Of a DNA stretch of 64,000 bases, positions 1 through 7,677 are shown in pieces. The DNA comes from CAWABB01 sp963701735 (GTDB lineage Bacteria; Bacteroidota; Ignavibacteria; UBA10030; UBA6906), in assembly GCA_963701735.1 (NCBI GenBank), contig CAVPBI010000019.1:186001-250000 (forward strand), in the 5' to 3' direction. The position numbers and the translations under genes are program-made. Numbering within the stretch: position 1 is the stretch's first letter; the number at the start of each line of letters is the position of its first letter. The notes beneath the pieces were generated by a model. The model did not search any database, was not told the origin of the DNA, and saw nothing but the letters and a program-made list of their open reading frames with translations.

Positions 1-1
1 C

Positions 2-355
2 GGCAGCCATACTGCGGATCCGAGCGACTATCCCGATCATGCGAGGGCCGTCGGTGCGACGTTGCGGGATGGCAAAGCGGAACGGGGGATCCTGGTCTGC
101 GGGAGCGGCGTCGGGGCGTGCATTGCCGCGAACAAGATCAAGGGTGTGCGCGCGGGCATCTGTCACGACGCATACTCGGCACACCAGGGCGTGGAGCATG
201 ACGACATGAATGTTCTCTGCCTCGGCGCGCGCGTGATCGGGTCTGCCCTTGCGCTTGACATCGCGCGGCTCTTTCTTCAGGCGACATTCACGAACGAGGA
301 GAGGCACCGGAGGCGGGTTCAGAAGGTCCTCGACATCGAGAAGCGCCAGGAGTGA
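2..355 (+). CDS. rpiB: ribose-5-phosphate isomerase B (5' partial)
   Basis: Interconverts ribose-5-phosphate and ribulose-5-phosphate in the non-oxidative pentose phosphate pathway (cytosol). The frame is open from base 2, so the N-terminus lies upstream of the window. The visible part starts inside the conserved D-Y-P-D-H-A segment, continues through LVCGSGVG, which holds the catalytic cysteine of the RpiB/LacAB family, and then HDDMNVLCLGARV, another family signature. The C-terminal helix ends in a charged tail as expected for RpiB (usual length about 145-150 residues). A transaldolase follows 92 bases downstream on the same strand, giving a pentose-phosphate pair. Identification is secure; only the start is missing. 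Confidence 0.93.
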   Translation, partial: GSHTADPSDYPDHARAVGATLRDGKAERGILVCGSGVGACIAANKIKGVRAGICHDAYSAHQGVEHDDMNVLCLGARVIGSALALDIARLFLQATFTNEERHRRRVQKVLDIEKRQE

Positions 356-447
356 GATCGGGCTCAACGCGTAACGGGTGGGGCACGGAACAGCGCAGGC
401 CGGAGCACAGCTCCGGCGAACGATCAGGCACGAACGGGGGTTTCAGC

Positions 448-1572
448 ATGGGTGTGTTACACGAGCTTGAACGGTTGGGGCAGAGCATCTGGTTTGACAA
501 CATCAGCCGGAGCATGCTGGCGAGCGGAAGTCTCCGCCGCATGGTGGAGGAAGGTCTCCTGGGCGTCACATCGAATCCGACGATCTTCGACAAGGCGATC
601 TCAGGCAGCAGCGACTACGACGACCAGCTTCGGAGGCTCCTCGCGGAGCGGCCCGGGATCCGCGTTGAAGAGATCATCCAGGAGCTTATGGCGGAGGACG
701 TCCGGCAGGCCGCGGACGATCTGCGGTCCGTGTTCGATCGGACCGGCGGGCGTGACGGATACGTCAGCGTCGAAGTCTCGCCCGCGGAGGCGCGCGATAC
801 CGGGGCGACGATCCAGGAGGCGCGCCTCCTGTGGAAGATGATCAACCGGCCGAACCTCATGGTGAAGATCCCCGCGACAGTCGAGGGGCTCCCCGCCATC
901 GAGCAGGCGATCGCCGAAGGCATCAACATCAACGTGACGCTGATCTTCTCGATTGCCCGGTACCGGGAAGTGGCCGGGGCGTACATCCGGGGGCTGGAGC
1001 GCAGGGCGAAAGCGGGGCTTCCGCTCGCACCCGTCGCGTCCGTGGCAAGCGTGTTTGTGAGCCGTATCGACACCCTCATCGACGCTCTGCTGGACCAGCG
1101 CGCTGCGAGCGACCCTGCGCAGGCGCCGCGCTTTGCCTTGCTGAAGGGACAGGCGGCCGTTGCGAACACCAAGCTGATCTATCGCGCCTTCCAGGAGATC
1201 TTCTCCGATCCCGGATTCGAAGCCCTCCGCATCCTCGGAGCGCGGGAACAACGCCCGCTGTGGGGAAGCACCAGCACGAAGAACCCTTCCTACGACCCAC
1301 TTCTGTATGTCTCCACCCTCGTGGGGCCGCACACGGTGAATACGGTTCCACCGAACACGTACACCGAAATCCTGAAGAGCATGAAACCGGCGTCGACCAT
1401 CGAGACCGATCTTCCCGCCGCGAGCCGTGTTCTGGCCTCGCTCGAGGCATCGGGGATATCCATGGATGCCGTCATGCGTCAGCTGGAGGACGAGGGGGTG
1501 TCCGCGTTTGAGAAGTCCTTCGACGGTCTCGTTCGCAACCTTGAACTGAAACGACAGGTGTTCTCTCGCTGA
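448..1572 (+). CDS. tal: transaldolase
   Basis: Transfers a dihydroxyacetone unit between sugar phosphates in the non-oxidative pentose phosphate pathway. The 374-residue product has the family signature GVTSNPTIF near residues 39-47 and the Schiff-base lysine in NLMVKIPAT (Lys140). The long form (about 370 aa) is the type found in actinobacteria and cyanobacteria rather than the short 220-aa form. An upstream GTG at 352 keeps the frame open, but the sequence before ATG 448 has no family similarity, and a G-rich stretch precedes 448, so I start there. It sits between rpiB and polyphosphate glucokinase, with only 9 bases before the next gene, suggesting one transcript for sugar-phosphate metabolism. 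Confidence 0.95.
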   Translation: MGVLHELERLGQSIWFDNISRSMLASGSLRRMVEEGLLGVTSNPTIFDKAISGSSDYDDQLRRLLAERPGIRVEEIIQELMAEDVRQAADDLRSVFDRTGGRDGYVSVEVSPAEARDTGATIQEARLLWKMINRPNLMVKIPATVEGLPAIEQAIAEGININVTLIFSIARYREVAGAYIRGLERRAKAGLPLAPVASVASVFVSRIDTLIDALLDQRAASDPAQAPRFALLKGQAAVANTKLIYRAFQEIFSDPGFEALRILGAREQRPLWGSTSTKNPSYDPLLYVSTLVGPHTVNTVPPNTYTEILKSMKPASTIETDLPAASRVLASLEASGISMDAVMRQLEDEGVSAFEKSFDGLVRNLELKRQVFSR

Positions 1573-1581
1573 GGAGGTCTG

Positions 1582-2325
1582 ATGAAGGCGCTTGGAATCG
1601 ATGTCGGCGGCAGCGGCATTAAGGGTGCCATTGTGGACACGCGCACCGGGCGGCTCGTCAGCGAGCGATTCCGCGTGCCCACCCCGGAGCCGTCGACGCC
1701 GCGCGCCGTCGGGGCGGCCATGGCTCGCCTCATCCGGCATTTCGAATGGAAGGGGCCGGTGGGGTGCGGGCTGCCCGGTCCGATCAAGAGGGGCCGCCTG
1801 GTCACGATGAGCAACCTGCACAAGGCGTGGGTAGGATTGTCCGTGGAGGACGCGCTCAGCAAGGCCTGCGGCCATCGCGTCACGGTACTCAACGATGCCG
1901 ACGCGGCAGGACTGGCCGAGATGAAGTTCGGTGCCGGACGAAAGGAATCCGGCGTCGTGCTCATGCTGACCGTCGGGACCGGGATCGGCTCGGCGCTGTT
2001 CGTCGACGGAGTGCTCTTTCCCAACACCGAACTCGGGCAGCTCGACATCCGCGGCAAGCGGGCTGAAAAGCGGGCCTCCGCGAAGGTGAAGAAGGACAAA
2101 TCTCTTTCGTGGGGCGCGTGGGCGAAGCGGTTCGACGAGTACCTTACCGCGGTGGAGACGATCCTCCTCCCTGATCTCCTCATCATCGGCGGCGGCATCA
2201 GCCGGCGGTCCAGGAGGTTCGCCTCGAAGCTGAAGACCCGCGCACGTCTCGTCCCGGCGCAACTCCAGAACGAGGCGGGCATTGTGGGCGCCGCCCTCGC
2301 CGCAGCACGCTCCGGGCGCCGGTGA
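1582..2325 (+). CDS. ppgK: polyphosphate glucokinase (ROK family)
   Basis: Phosphorylates glucose to glucose-6-phosphate using inorganic polyphosphate (often also ATP). The 247-residue protein begins with the ROK phosphate-binding loop GIDVGGSGIKGA (residues 5-16), has the sugar/catalytic segment VLNDADAAGLAE and the second phosphate motif TVGTGIGSALF, and carries SLSWGAWAKRF followed by LLIIGGGISR. The last two are typical of polyphosphate glucokinases and separate them from ordinary ROK glucokinases. A strong ribosome site (GAGGAGG) lies just before ATG 1582. It follows transaldolase by 9 bases and overlaps the next gene by 4 bases, so it is probably in one operon. PPGK is best known from actinobacteria; its presence here is notable. 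Confidence 0.9.
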   Translation: MKALGIDVGGSGIKGAIVDTRTGRLVSERFRVPTPEPSTPRAVGAAMARLIRHFEWKGPVGCGLPGPIKRGRLVTMSNLHKAWVGLSVEDALSKACGHRVTVLNDADAAGLAEMKFGAGRKESGVVLMLTVGTGIGSALFVDGVLFPNTELGQLDIRGKRAEKRASAKVKKDKSLSWGAWAKRFDEYLTAVETILLPDLLIIGGGISRRSRRFASKLKTRARLVPAQLQNEAGIVGAALAAARSGRR

Positions 2326-2771
2326 ATAGCGAGCATCTCGAGTTCCGGTACTTCGGGTTCTTCGCGGTCCTCAGGCGATATCGCACGACCACGGTCATTG
2401 GTTGGGCCGTGACAGTCGCGGGGATGGCGGGGTTCATCGCGTCATGGGGTATCCCGGGCGCACGCGGCTTGCTCGATGTCATGCTTGCGGTCGCGACGGT
2501 TCTGGCCGGGCTCACGGTCGTGCAGGTTTCGGTGATGAGCCTGCAGAGCTACGTGAGCGTCCGGTTCCCGCCGCTCCCCGAGGGCATGGCTGAGGCCGAG
2601 CGCGCTGCCCTCGAGGTGCTGGAGCCCGTCATGGCCGAGGTCAGGGACGGCGGATGGCAGGACGCGTTTCATGCGATCGGAGAGGTGCGCGGGATCGGAG
2701 AGCGGTGGGGGCTGCCGCAGCCCGAACGCCGCGGGCCTCTTCCCACCAGGCACCACATCAGGGAGACGTGA
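2322..2771 (+). CDS. small membrane protein, function unknown
   Basis: I do not recognise this 149-residue protein. It has two hydrophobic segments (about residues 25-46 and 50-73, rich in Gly, Ala and Val), then a soluble, acidic C-terminal half ending in a basic, proline-containing tail. The start is a GTG that overlaps the stop of ppgK in a GTGA arrangement, which implies translational coupling. The next gene begins 3 bases after its stop. The tight packing is the best evidence that it is translated. No catalytic motif is visible. Confidence 0.7.
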   Translation: MNSEHLEFRYFGFFAVLRRYRTTTVIGWAVTVAGMAGFIASWGIPGARGLLDVMLAVATVLAGLTVVQVSVMSLQSYVSVRFPPLPEGMAEAERAALEVLEPVMAEVRDGGWQDAFHAIGEVRGIGERWGLPQPERRGPLPTRHHIRET

Positions 2772-2774
2772 CCC

Positions 2775-3128
2775 ATGGCAGGGCGGCTTGACGAGTATCA
2801 GGAATTCCGGACCCGCATGAACGAGCGCATCCTCGGGATCGAAAACCGTCCGATCAAGCGCTTCTTCAGCCTCGACACGCTGACGTACGAGCCCGGTGCG
2901 CTCGACACGCGCACGAAGGAGCTGCTCGGACTGGTCGCGTCCATGGTGCTCCGGTGCGACGACTGCGTGTCGTACCATATCCTGCAGTGCAAGAAGGAGG
3001 GCGTGAGCGACGCCGAGCTGTATGATGCCTTCAGCGTCGCGCTCACGGTTGGAGGGTCCATCGTCATCCCTCACCTCCGCCGCGCGGTCGCGTTCCTGGA
3101 CGAGGCCAACGCCGCTCCGTCACCGTGA
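2775..3128 (+). CDS. carboxymuconolactone decarboxylase / AhpD-like protein
   Basis: A 117-residue, all-helical protein of the carboxymuconolactone decarboxylase (CMD/AhpD) superfamily. The redox motif C-D-D-C-V-S-Y-H (Cys61, Cys64, His68) matches the C-x-x-C-x-x-x-H signature of AhpD-type members, which act in thiol-based peroxide handling. The preceding DTRTKELLGLVASMVLRC helix and the following LYDAFSVALTVGGSIVIPHL helix are also typical. The substrate cannot be told from sequence. It is packed 3 bases after the preceding gene and 16 bases before the EamA transporter. Confidence 0.87.
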   Translation: MAGRLDEYQEFRTRMNERILGIENRPIKRFFSLDTLTYEPGALDTRTKELLGLVASMVLRCDDCVSYHILQCKKEGVSDAELYDAFSVALTVGGSIVIPHLRRAVAFLDEANAAPSP

Positions 3129-3144
3129 GGCTCGCAGCCCGGCC

Positions 3145-4038
3145 ATGAAGAACGCAGGTCGACCGGACGACGTGAAAGCGGAGCTGCTCCTGCTCCTGGT
3201 CGTTCTCATCTGGGCCAGCAACTACCCCATCGCGAAGTTCAGCATCCGGCAGCTCGACATCTTTGTCTTCAACGCCGTCCGGTATGTTGTCGCTGCAGTG
3301 CTCCTGGGCGCCATCTTCCGGGCCACGCGTGCACGCTGGGTTCCCGTCGGGCCTGCAGACCGTCCGCGCCTGCTGCGAGCGGGAATCGTGGCCGGCGTGC
3401 TCTATCAGATTGCATTCATCGTCGGCTTGAAGCTCACCACGGCAGGGAACTCGGCCGTACTGCTCGCCACGGCGCCGCTCTGGACGATCGCCCTGTCTGC
3501 CCGGATGCATCGGGAGCCCATCACGCTCCGGGTGTGGATTGGCATGGGGCTGTCGCTGGCCGGCGTGGTCATGATCATCGCCGGGGGCGGGAGAAGCCTC
3601 AGCGTGGGAGGCGTGGAGATGCTTGGCGACCTCATTTGCCTTGCTGCGGCATTCCTCTGGGCCTTCAACACCAACCTCCAGAAGCCCCTGCTGGGCAGAT
3701 ACTCTCCGCTGCAGCTCAGTATCGTCATGATGAGCATCGGAGCGGTGGGTCTGACCCTGACCGCCGTGCCTGCGGCCGTCACGATGGACTGGAGCGCGGT
3801 CGCATGGCCCGCGTGGGCGGGAGCCGTCGCATCGGGAGTTCTGTCGATCGCGGTAGCGAACCTCATCTGGTCGACGGGCGTGAAACGCCTCGGACCCGGG
3901 CGGACCGGGAGCTTTGGCAACCTCATTCCGGTCGTTGCGTTGATCATATCGTATCTGACGCTTGGGGAAACGTTCGCGCCGATTCAGATCGTGGGTGCGG
4001 CAGTGACGATTTTCGGCGTCGGGTATGCGCGCCGGTGA
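3145..4038 (+). CDS. EamA/DMT-family transporter
   Basis: A 297-residue inner-membrane protein with about ten hydrophobic segments arranged as two EamA repeats (roughly residues 12-143 and 157-297). The first repeat contains LIWASNYPIAKFSIRQ and the second FLWAFNTNLQKPL, the paired W-[AG]-x-[NS] signatures of the drug/metabolite transporter superfamily. Substrate is unknown; family members export amino acids, metabolites or nucleotide sugars. The frame is open further upstream, but ATG 3145 is the start that gives a normal N-terminus just before the first membrane segment. Confidence 0.88.
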   Translation: MKNAGRPDDVKAELLLLLVVLIWASNYPIAKFSIRQLDIFVFNAVRYVVAAVLLGAIFRATRARWVPVGPADRPRLLRAGIVAGVLYQIAFIVGLKLTTAGNSAVLLATAPLWTIALSARMHREPITLRVWIGMGLSLAGVVMIIAGGGRSLSVGGVEMLGDLICLAAAFLWAFNTNLQKPLLGRYSPLQLSIVMMSIGAVGLTLTAVPAAVTMDWSAVAWPAWAGAVASGVLSIAVANLIWSTGVKRLGPGRTGSFGNLIPVVALIISYLTLGETFAPIQIVGAAVTIFGVGYARR

Positions 4039-4103
4039 CCCCGTATGGCGGGATCGAACTCAAGACACATTCCTCCATCATCAATCACCTCGAAAGACGC
4101 TAC

Positions 4104-4682
4104 ATGAAGAAGTCCCGATGGTTTGTCATCTGTGCCTCAATCGGTCTGCTGCCGCTGCTGCTGGCCCCGACGGCGGCACGGGCGTCGGATCCGCCCACCC
4201 CGGGGAGCTTTCGCGCGGAACTCGACATCCAGATCAACGACCTCGAAAAGAAGCTCGTCTCGCTGGCAGAGGCTATCCCCGCTGAGAAGTACGCGTGGAG
4301 GCCGGGGGAGGGCGTTCGTTCGAACAGCGAGGTGTTCGCCCACATCGCGCAGGCGAACTACATGTTTCCCTCGCTGCTAGGCGTGAAGGTGCCTGACGGC
4401 ATCGGGAATGATCTGGAGAAGAAGCTGACGAAGAAGGGGGAGGTTGTTCCGGCGCTGTGGAAGTCGTTCCTGCATCTCCGTTCGGCGATCGGCGGCCTCA
4501 CCGATGCGGACCTTGAGAAGCCGATCAAGCTCTTCCAGAGGGAGAGCAGCGTCATGGGGGCGTATTACCTGGCGACGGGGCATCTGCATGAACACCTCGG
4601 GCAGGCGATCGCCTATGCTCGGATGAACGGCGTCGTCCCGCCGTGGACGGCTGAGCGGGAAGCGAAGCAGAAACAGGATTAG
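4104..4682 (+). CDS. secreted DinB-family protein
   Basis: A 192-residue protein with a clear signal peptide (MKKSRWF..., hydrophobic core ICASIGLLPLLLA, cleavage near ARAS). The mature part fits the DinB/YfiT four-helix bundle: SNSEVFAHIAQANYMFP supplies one metal-ligand histidine and ATGHLHEHLGQAIAYAR supplies the HxxxH pair that completes the usual three-histidine site, ending in GVVPPWT as in many family members. DinB-fold proteins often carry a metal-dependent thiol transferase or hydrolase activity; the reaction here is unknown. The stop overlaps the stop of the convergent regulator gene by 4 bases. Confidence 0.83.
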   Translation: MKKSRWFVICASIGLLPLLLAPTAARASDPPTPGSFRAELDIQINDLEKKLVSLAEAIPAEKYAWRPGEGVRSNSEVFAHIAQANYMFPSLLGVKVPDGIGNDLEKKLTKKGEVVPALWKSFLHLRSAIGGLTDADLEKPIKLFQRESSVMGAYYLATGHLHEHLGQAIAYARMNGVVPPWTAEREAKQKQD

Positions 4683-5302
4683 GTGCGCGGCCGGGGGATG
4701 TGGGACGGGTCTCTGCGGCGCCTCTCGGGGGCAAGGCCAATGCTGGCGCCGGCGGTCGCGTATCCTTCCATCGGGGCATGGGCCTGCACGCGCGTGTGGA
4801 GCGGGAGTTGGAATTCGCCGAGCGCTTCGGCCGATCGACCGGAAAACAGCAGGGCGGGAGACGGCGAGGCGGCCTGCATCGAGCGAACCGGCGACGATTC
4901 CTCGAACAAGGCGCTGCTCGCATTATAGATGCTCATCAGGTGCCAGAGGACGCCCGGTTTCGGCCTGCACAGGTCCTTCTCCCAGCGCTCCACGCCTGCC
5001 CATGAGTATCCAATCATGGATGCGACTTCCTTCAGCGTGAATCCGGCCGAGCGCCGCGCGACGCGAAGGCGCTCGCCGAATGTGCTGTGATGCTTGCGCT
5101 CAGTGACCAGCCGGTCGAGGATGCGCTCAATCTCCTCCGCGCGCTCCAGGGAGAGATGGACGCGGCGATGCACCACCTGCCAGAGGTACTGCCGTGAGAC
5201 ACGCATCGCGGATGCGAGTTGCGCGTTCGTGATCCCCCATTCTTTCATCGTTGCGCGGATGCGCGTGATCGCTGCCTGGACTTGTGGGTCGCTGGATGTC
5301 AT
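4679..5302 (-). CDS. transcriptional regulator with two XRE-type helix-turn-helix domains
   Basis: A 207-residue regulator. The first HTH (about residues 20-60) reads WGITNAQLASAMRVSRQYLW, and the second (about 74-128) reads FGERLRVARRSAGFTLKEVA followed by SWAGVERWEKD; both match the Cro/C1 (XRE) fold. The C-terminal 80 residues are low-complexity. Start choice: ATG at 5302 has a GAGAGG ribosome site 6 bases upstream on the minus strand; ATG 5338 and earlier starts lack one. It is divergent from the family 9 glycoside hydrolase at 5484, so it may control that gene; this is inference from position. Confidence 0.82.
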   Translation of the reverse strand: MTSSDPQVQAAITRIRATMKEWGITNAQLASAMRVSRQYLWQVVHRRVHLSLERAEEIERILDRLVTERKHHSTFGERLRVARRSAGFTLKEVASMIGYSWAGVERWEKDLCRPKPGVLWHLMSIYNASSALFEESSPVRSMQAASPSPALLFSGRSAEALGEFQLPLHTRVQAHAPMEGYATAGASIGLAPERRRRDPSHIPRPRT

Positions 5303-5438
5303 GGCCCTCTCTGCCTCTGCGGTTTCGGTCCTTACCATATATACGCCCGGGGGCGGAAATTGTTGGGGAATGACGTGCGCCCTGTCGCCGGAACTTGTAG
5401 GTCCAACCGGAAATCCCGACATTTCATCGAAATTCGTC

Positions 5439-5456
5439 CCGGCCGCTGACGGCCGG
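5439..5456 (+). promoter_or_regulatory. perfect 7-bp hairpin in the leader between regulator and GH9 gene
   Basis: CCGGCCG-CTGA-CGGCCGG forms a perfect 7-bp stem with a 4-base loop. It lies 27 bases before the GH9 start codon in the 181-bp divergent intergenic region. It has no U-tract, so it is not a standard terminator; it could be an operator half-site pair for the neighbouring HTH protein or an mRNA leader structure. Function is not shown. Confidence 0.35.
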
Positions 5457-5483
5457 TGGCCGTCCCTCTCGCGGAGCAGCATA

Positions 5484-7580
5484 ATGACGCACAAAAGCCT
5501 ATCCCTTTCCGTCCCGCTGGCCGCGCTTCTGGTCCTTCTGTCCGTCCAGGTTTTCGCACAGGGCCAGATTCGCTTGAACCAGGTCGGCTTTCACCCCGCC
5601 GACACGAAGGTGGCCGCGGTTATCGGAGGCGGGACCTCATTTCTGGTTCTGTCAACTGACCTGACCGATACGCTGTATCAGGGGATGCTCGGGCCGGCCG
5701 GCGTCTGGCCGTATTCCCAGGAGAGTGTCCGGCTCGCGGATTTCTCGTCCGTTCAGGGGGAGGGATCGTGCGTCCTGTTCGTCCCGGGGGTCGGGTCCTC
5801 ACACTCCATTCGACATCCGACCGCACGCATACCAGAATCTCGTTGTCGGCGCGCTGAAGGCGTTCTACTATCAACGCGCGTCGGCGAGGCTGATGCCGCA
5901 GGAGGCGGGTCTGTGGACGCGCTCGGCCGGCCATCCCGACACGGCTGTACAGATCCACCCGTCCGCCGCGACCGCGTCGCGACCCGCATTCAGCACGATC
6001 CGATCTCCCGGGGGGTGGTACGACGCGGGGGATTACAACAAATATGTGGTGAATTCCGGGATCTCGACGTACACCCTGCTGGCGTTGTACGAGCATGCGG
6101 CCCCGTTCATGTCTGCGCTCACGACACAGATCCCCGAATCCGGGAACACCCTCCCGGACGTACTCGATGAGGCGCTCTGGAACCTTCGCTGGATGATGAG
6201 CATGCAGGACCCGGAGGACGGCGGCGTGTACCACAAGTTGACGAATGCGGCAGTTCGACGGCTGGGTGATGCCCGCGTTCGCGACGACTCCCCGGTACGT
6301 CGTGCAGAAATCGACCGGTGCCGCGCTGGATCTCGCCGCAGTCACGGCACAGGCGGCCAGGATCTTCCGGGAGTTTGACAGTGTCCTTCCGGGCTTCGCG
6401 GACTCATGCCTGCAGACATCTCTGGCAGCGTGGCGATGGGCGCGCGCCAATCCCTCCGCCATTGTGTACTCCCAGTCGAACATGAACCTTGCATTCGATC
6501 CCGACATATCGACCGGGGAGTATGGCGACGGAAGCTTCTCCGACGAACGGGATTGGGCGGCGGCCGAGCTGTACGTCACGACGGGACAGGACAGCTTCCT
6601 GCTGGCAGGCAATCCGGTCTGACCACCGTGAACGCTACGGTGCCCTGGTGGCAGAGCGTCCGGACGCTCGGACTGTATTCGCTCGCCCACCACCGCGGGC
6701 ATCTGACTCCGGCCATTGACACGGCGCTGGTCGTTGTCGCGGCTGCGAACGCTTGCCAGCAGCCTTTCTCCGCATATCGGTCTCCCAGTATCGGGGTCGT
6801 CATCGGGCAGTCCATCGTCCGATTTCGTCTGGGGCAGCAACGCCGTCGCCGCGAATCAGGCGATGGCGTTGCTCGATCGCGTACAGCTGACCGGCGACGC
6901 GAACTACCTTGACGCCGCCTGCGCCAATCTGGATTATCTGCTCGGACGAAATGCCACGGGCTACTGCTTCGTGACGGGGTTTGGAGACCAGACTCCGTTC
7001 CACCCTCATCACCGCCCGTCACAGTCAGACAATGTTGTCCAACCCGTTCCCGGGTTGCTGGTAGGCGGTCCAAATCCCGGGTCAGGAGGACGGTCTTCAG
7101 TATCCCTCCAGTCTCCCCGCGCGTTCGTATCTCGACAATTTCGAGAGCTACGCTTCCAACGAAATCTGCATCAACTGGAACGCCCCGCTCGCGTACGTCG
7201 CTGGCATGGTGGAAGCCATCCGGCATCCGGAGGGGCCGGTGACGGGAGTGGAGGAAAGCGCCCGCGGGTCGGTCATCCCCCAGGACATGCGGCTGGACCA
7301 GAATTATCCGAACCCGTTCAACGGCCGGACGGTCTTCAGGTTCGAGCTCGCCGCGCCAGGTGGCAAGGCGGGGGCGGGGGGTGGTAACGATGCCGGGAGG
7401 GTGACGTTGAAGATCTACGATGTCCTCGGGCGGGAGGTGGGGACGGTGGTGGATGACTCGCTGCGGAGCGGATCGTACGAGGTCGGGTTTGACGCGGGGG
7501 CTTTGAGCTCGGGCGTGTACTACGCGTCGCTCCATTCCGCCGCGGGACGGCAGACGATGCCCATCATTCTGGTGCGGTGA
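5484..7580 (+). pseudogene. family 9 glycoside hydrolase (endoglucanase) with T9SS sorting domain, five frameshifts
   Basis: The intact protein would be a secreted cellulase of about 690 residues: signal peptide (MTHKSLSLSVPLAALLVLL, cleavage after VFA), an N-terminal Ig-like CelD_N domain (IRLNQVGFHPADTKVA), the GH9 catalytic domain with the nucleophile/acid region SPGGWYDAGDYNKYVVNSG, YVVQKST and FVWGSNAVAANQAM, and a C-terminal T9SS domain (LDQNYPNPFN). These parts lie in successive frames; shifts fall near 5790-5805, 6246-6255, 6610-6630, 6808-6815 and about 7080. Four look like one extra base and one (about 6620) like one missing base. Within each piece the coding is still well conserved, so the damage is either recent or sequence error. 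The HisGluAsp-rich GH9 C-terminal motifs around 7010 are also blurred by a shift. Confidence 0.85.
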
Positions 7581-7587
7581 CGCGATG

Positions 7588-7662
7588 TGGAGGCTGTAGG
7601 ATTCGAACCTACGACCTTTGCCTTGTAAGGGCAACGCTCTGAACCAGCTGAGCTAAGCCTCC
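7588..7662 (-). tRNA. tRNA-Val (anticodon UAC)
   Basis: On the minus strand a 75-base cloverleaf folds fully: acceptor GGAGGCT pairs with AGCCTCC, D stem GCTC/GAGC, anticodon stem TTGCC/GGCAA around loop CTTACAA (anticodon TAC), T stem GTAGG/CCTAC with loop TTCGAAT, and discriminator A. The 3' CCA is not encoded (the bases after the discriminator are CATC). It lies in the 97-bp gap between the convergent GH9 remnant and the M2 peptidase gene. Confidence 0.97.
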
Positions 7663-7677
7663 GGCCGATCCGGCGGA

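Noticed and set aside
601..2262. 553-residue minus-strand frame over tal and ppgK
   Set aside because: Arg/His-rich shadow of GC-rich coding sequence; the plus strand encodes two clear enzymes.
5620..6840. 406-residue minus-strand frame over the GH9 gene
   Set aside because: No family signal; GH9 motifs on the plus strand explain the region.
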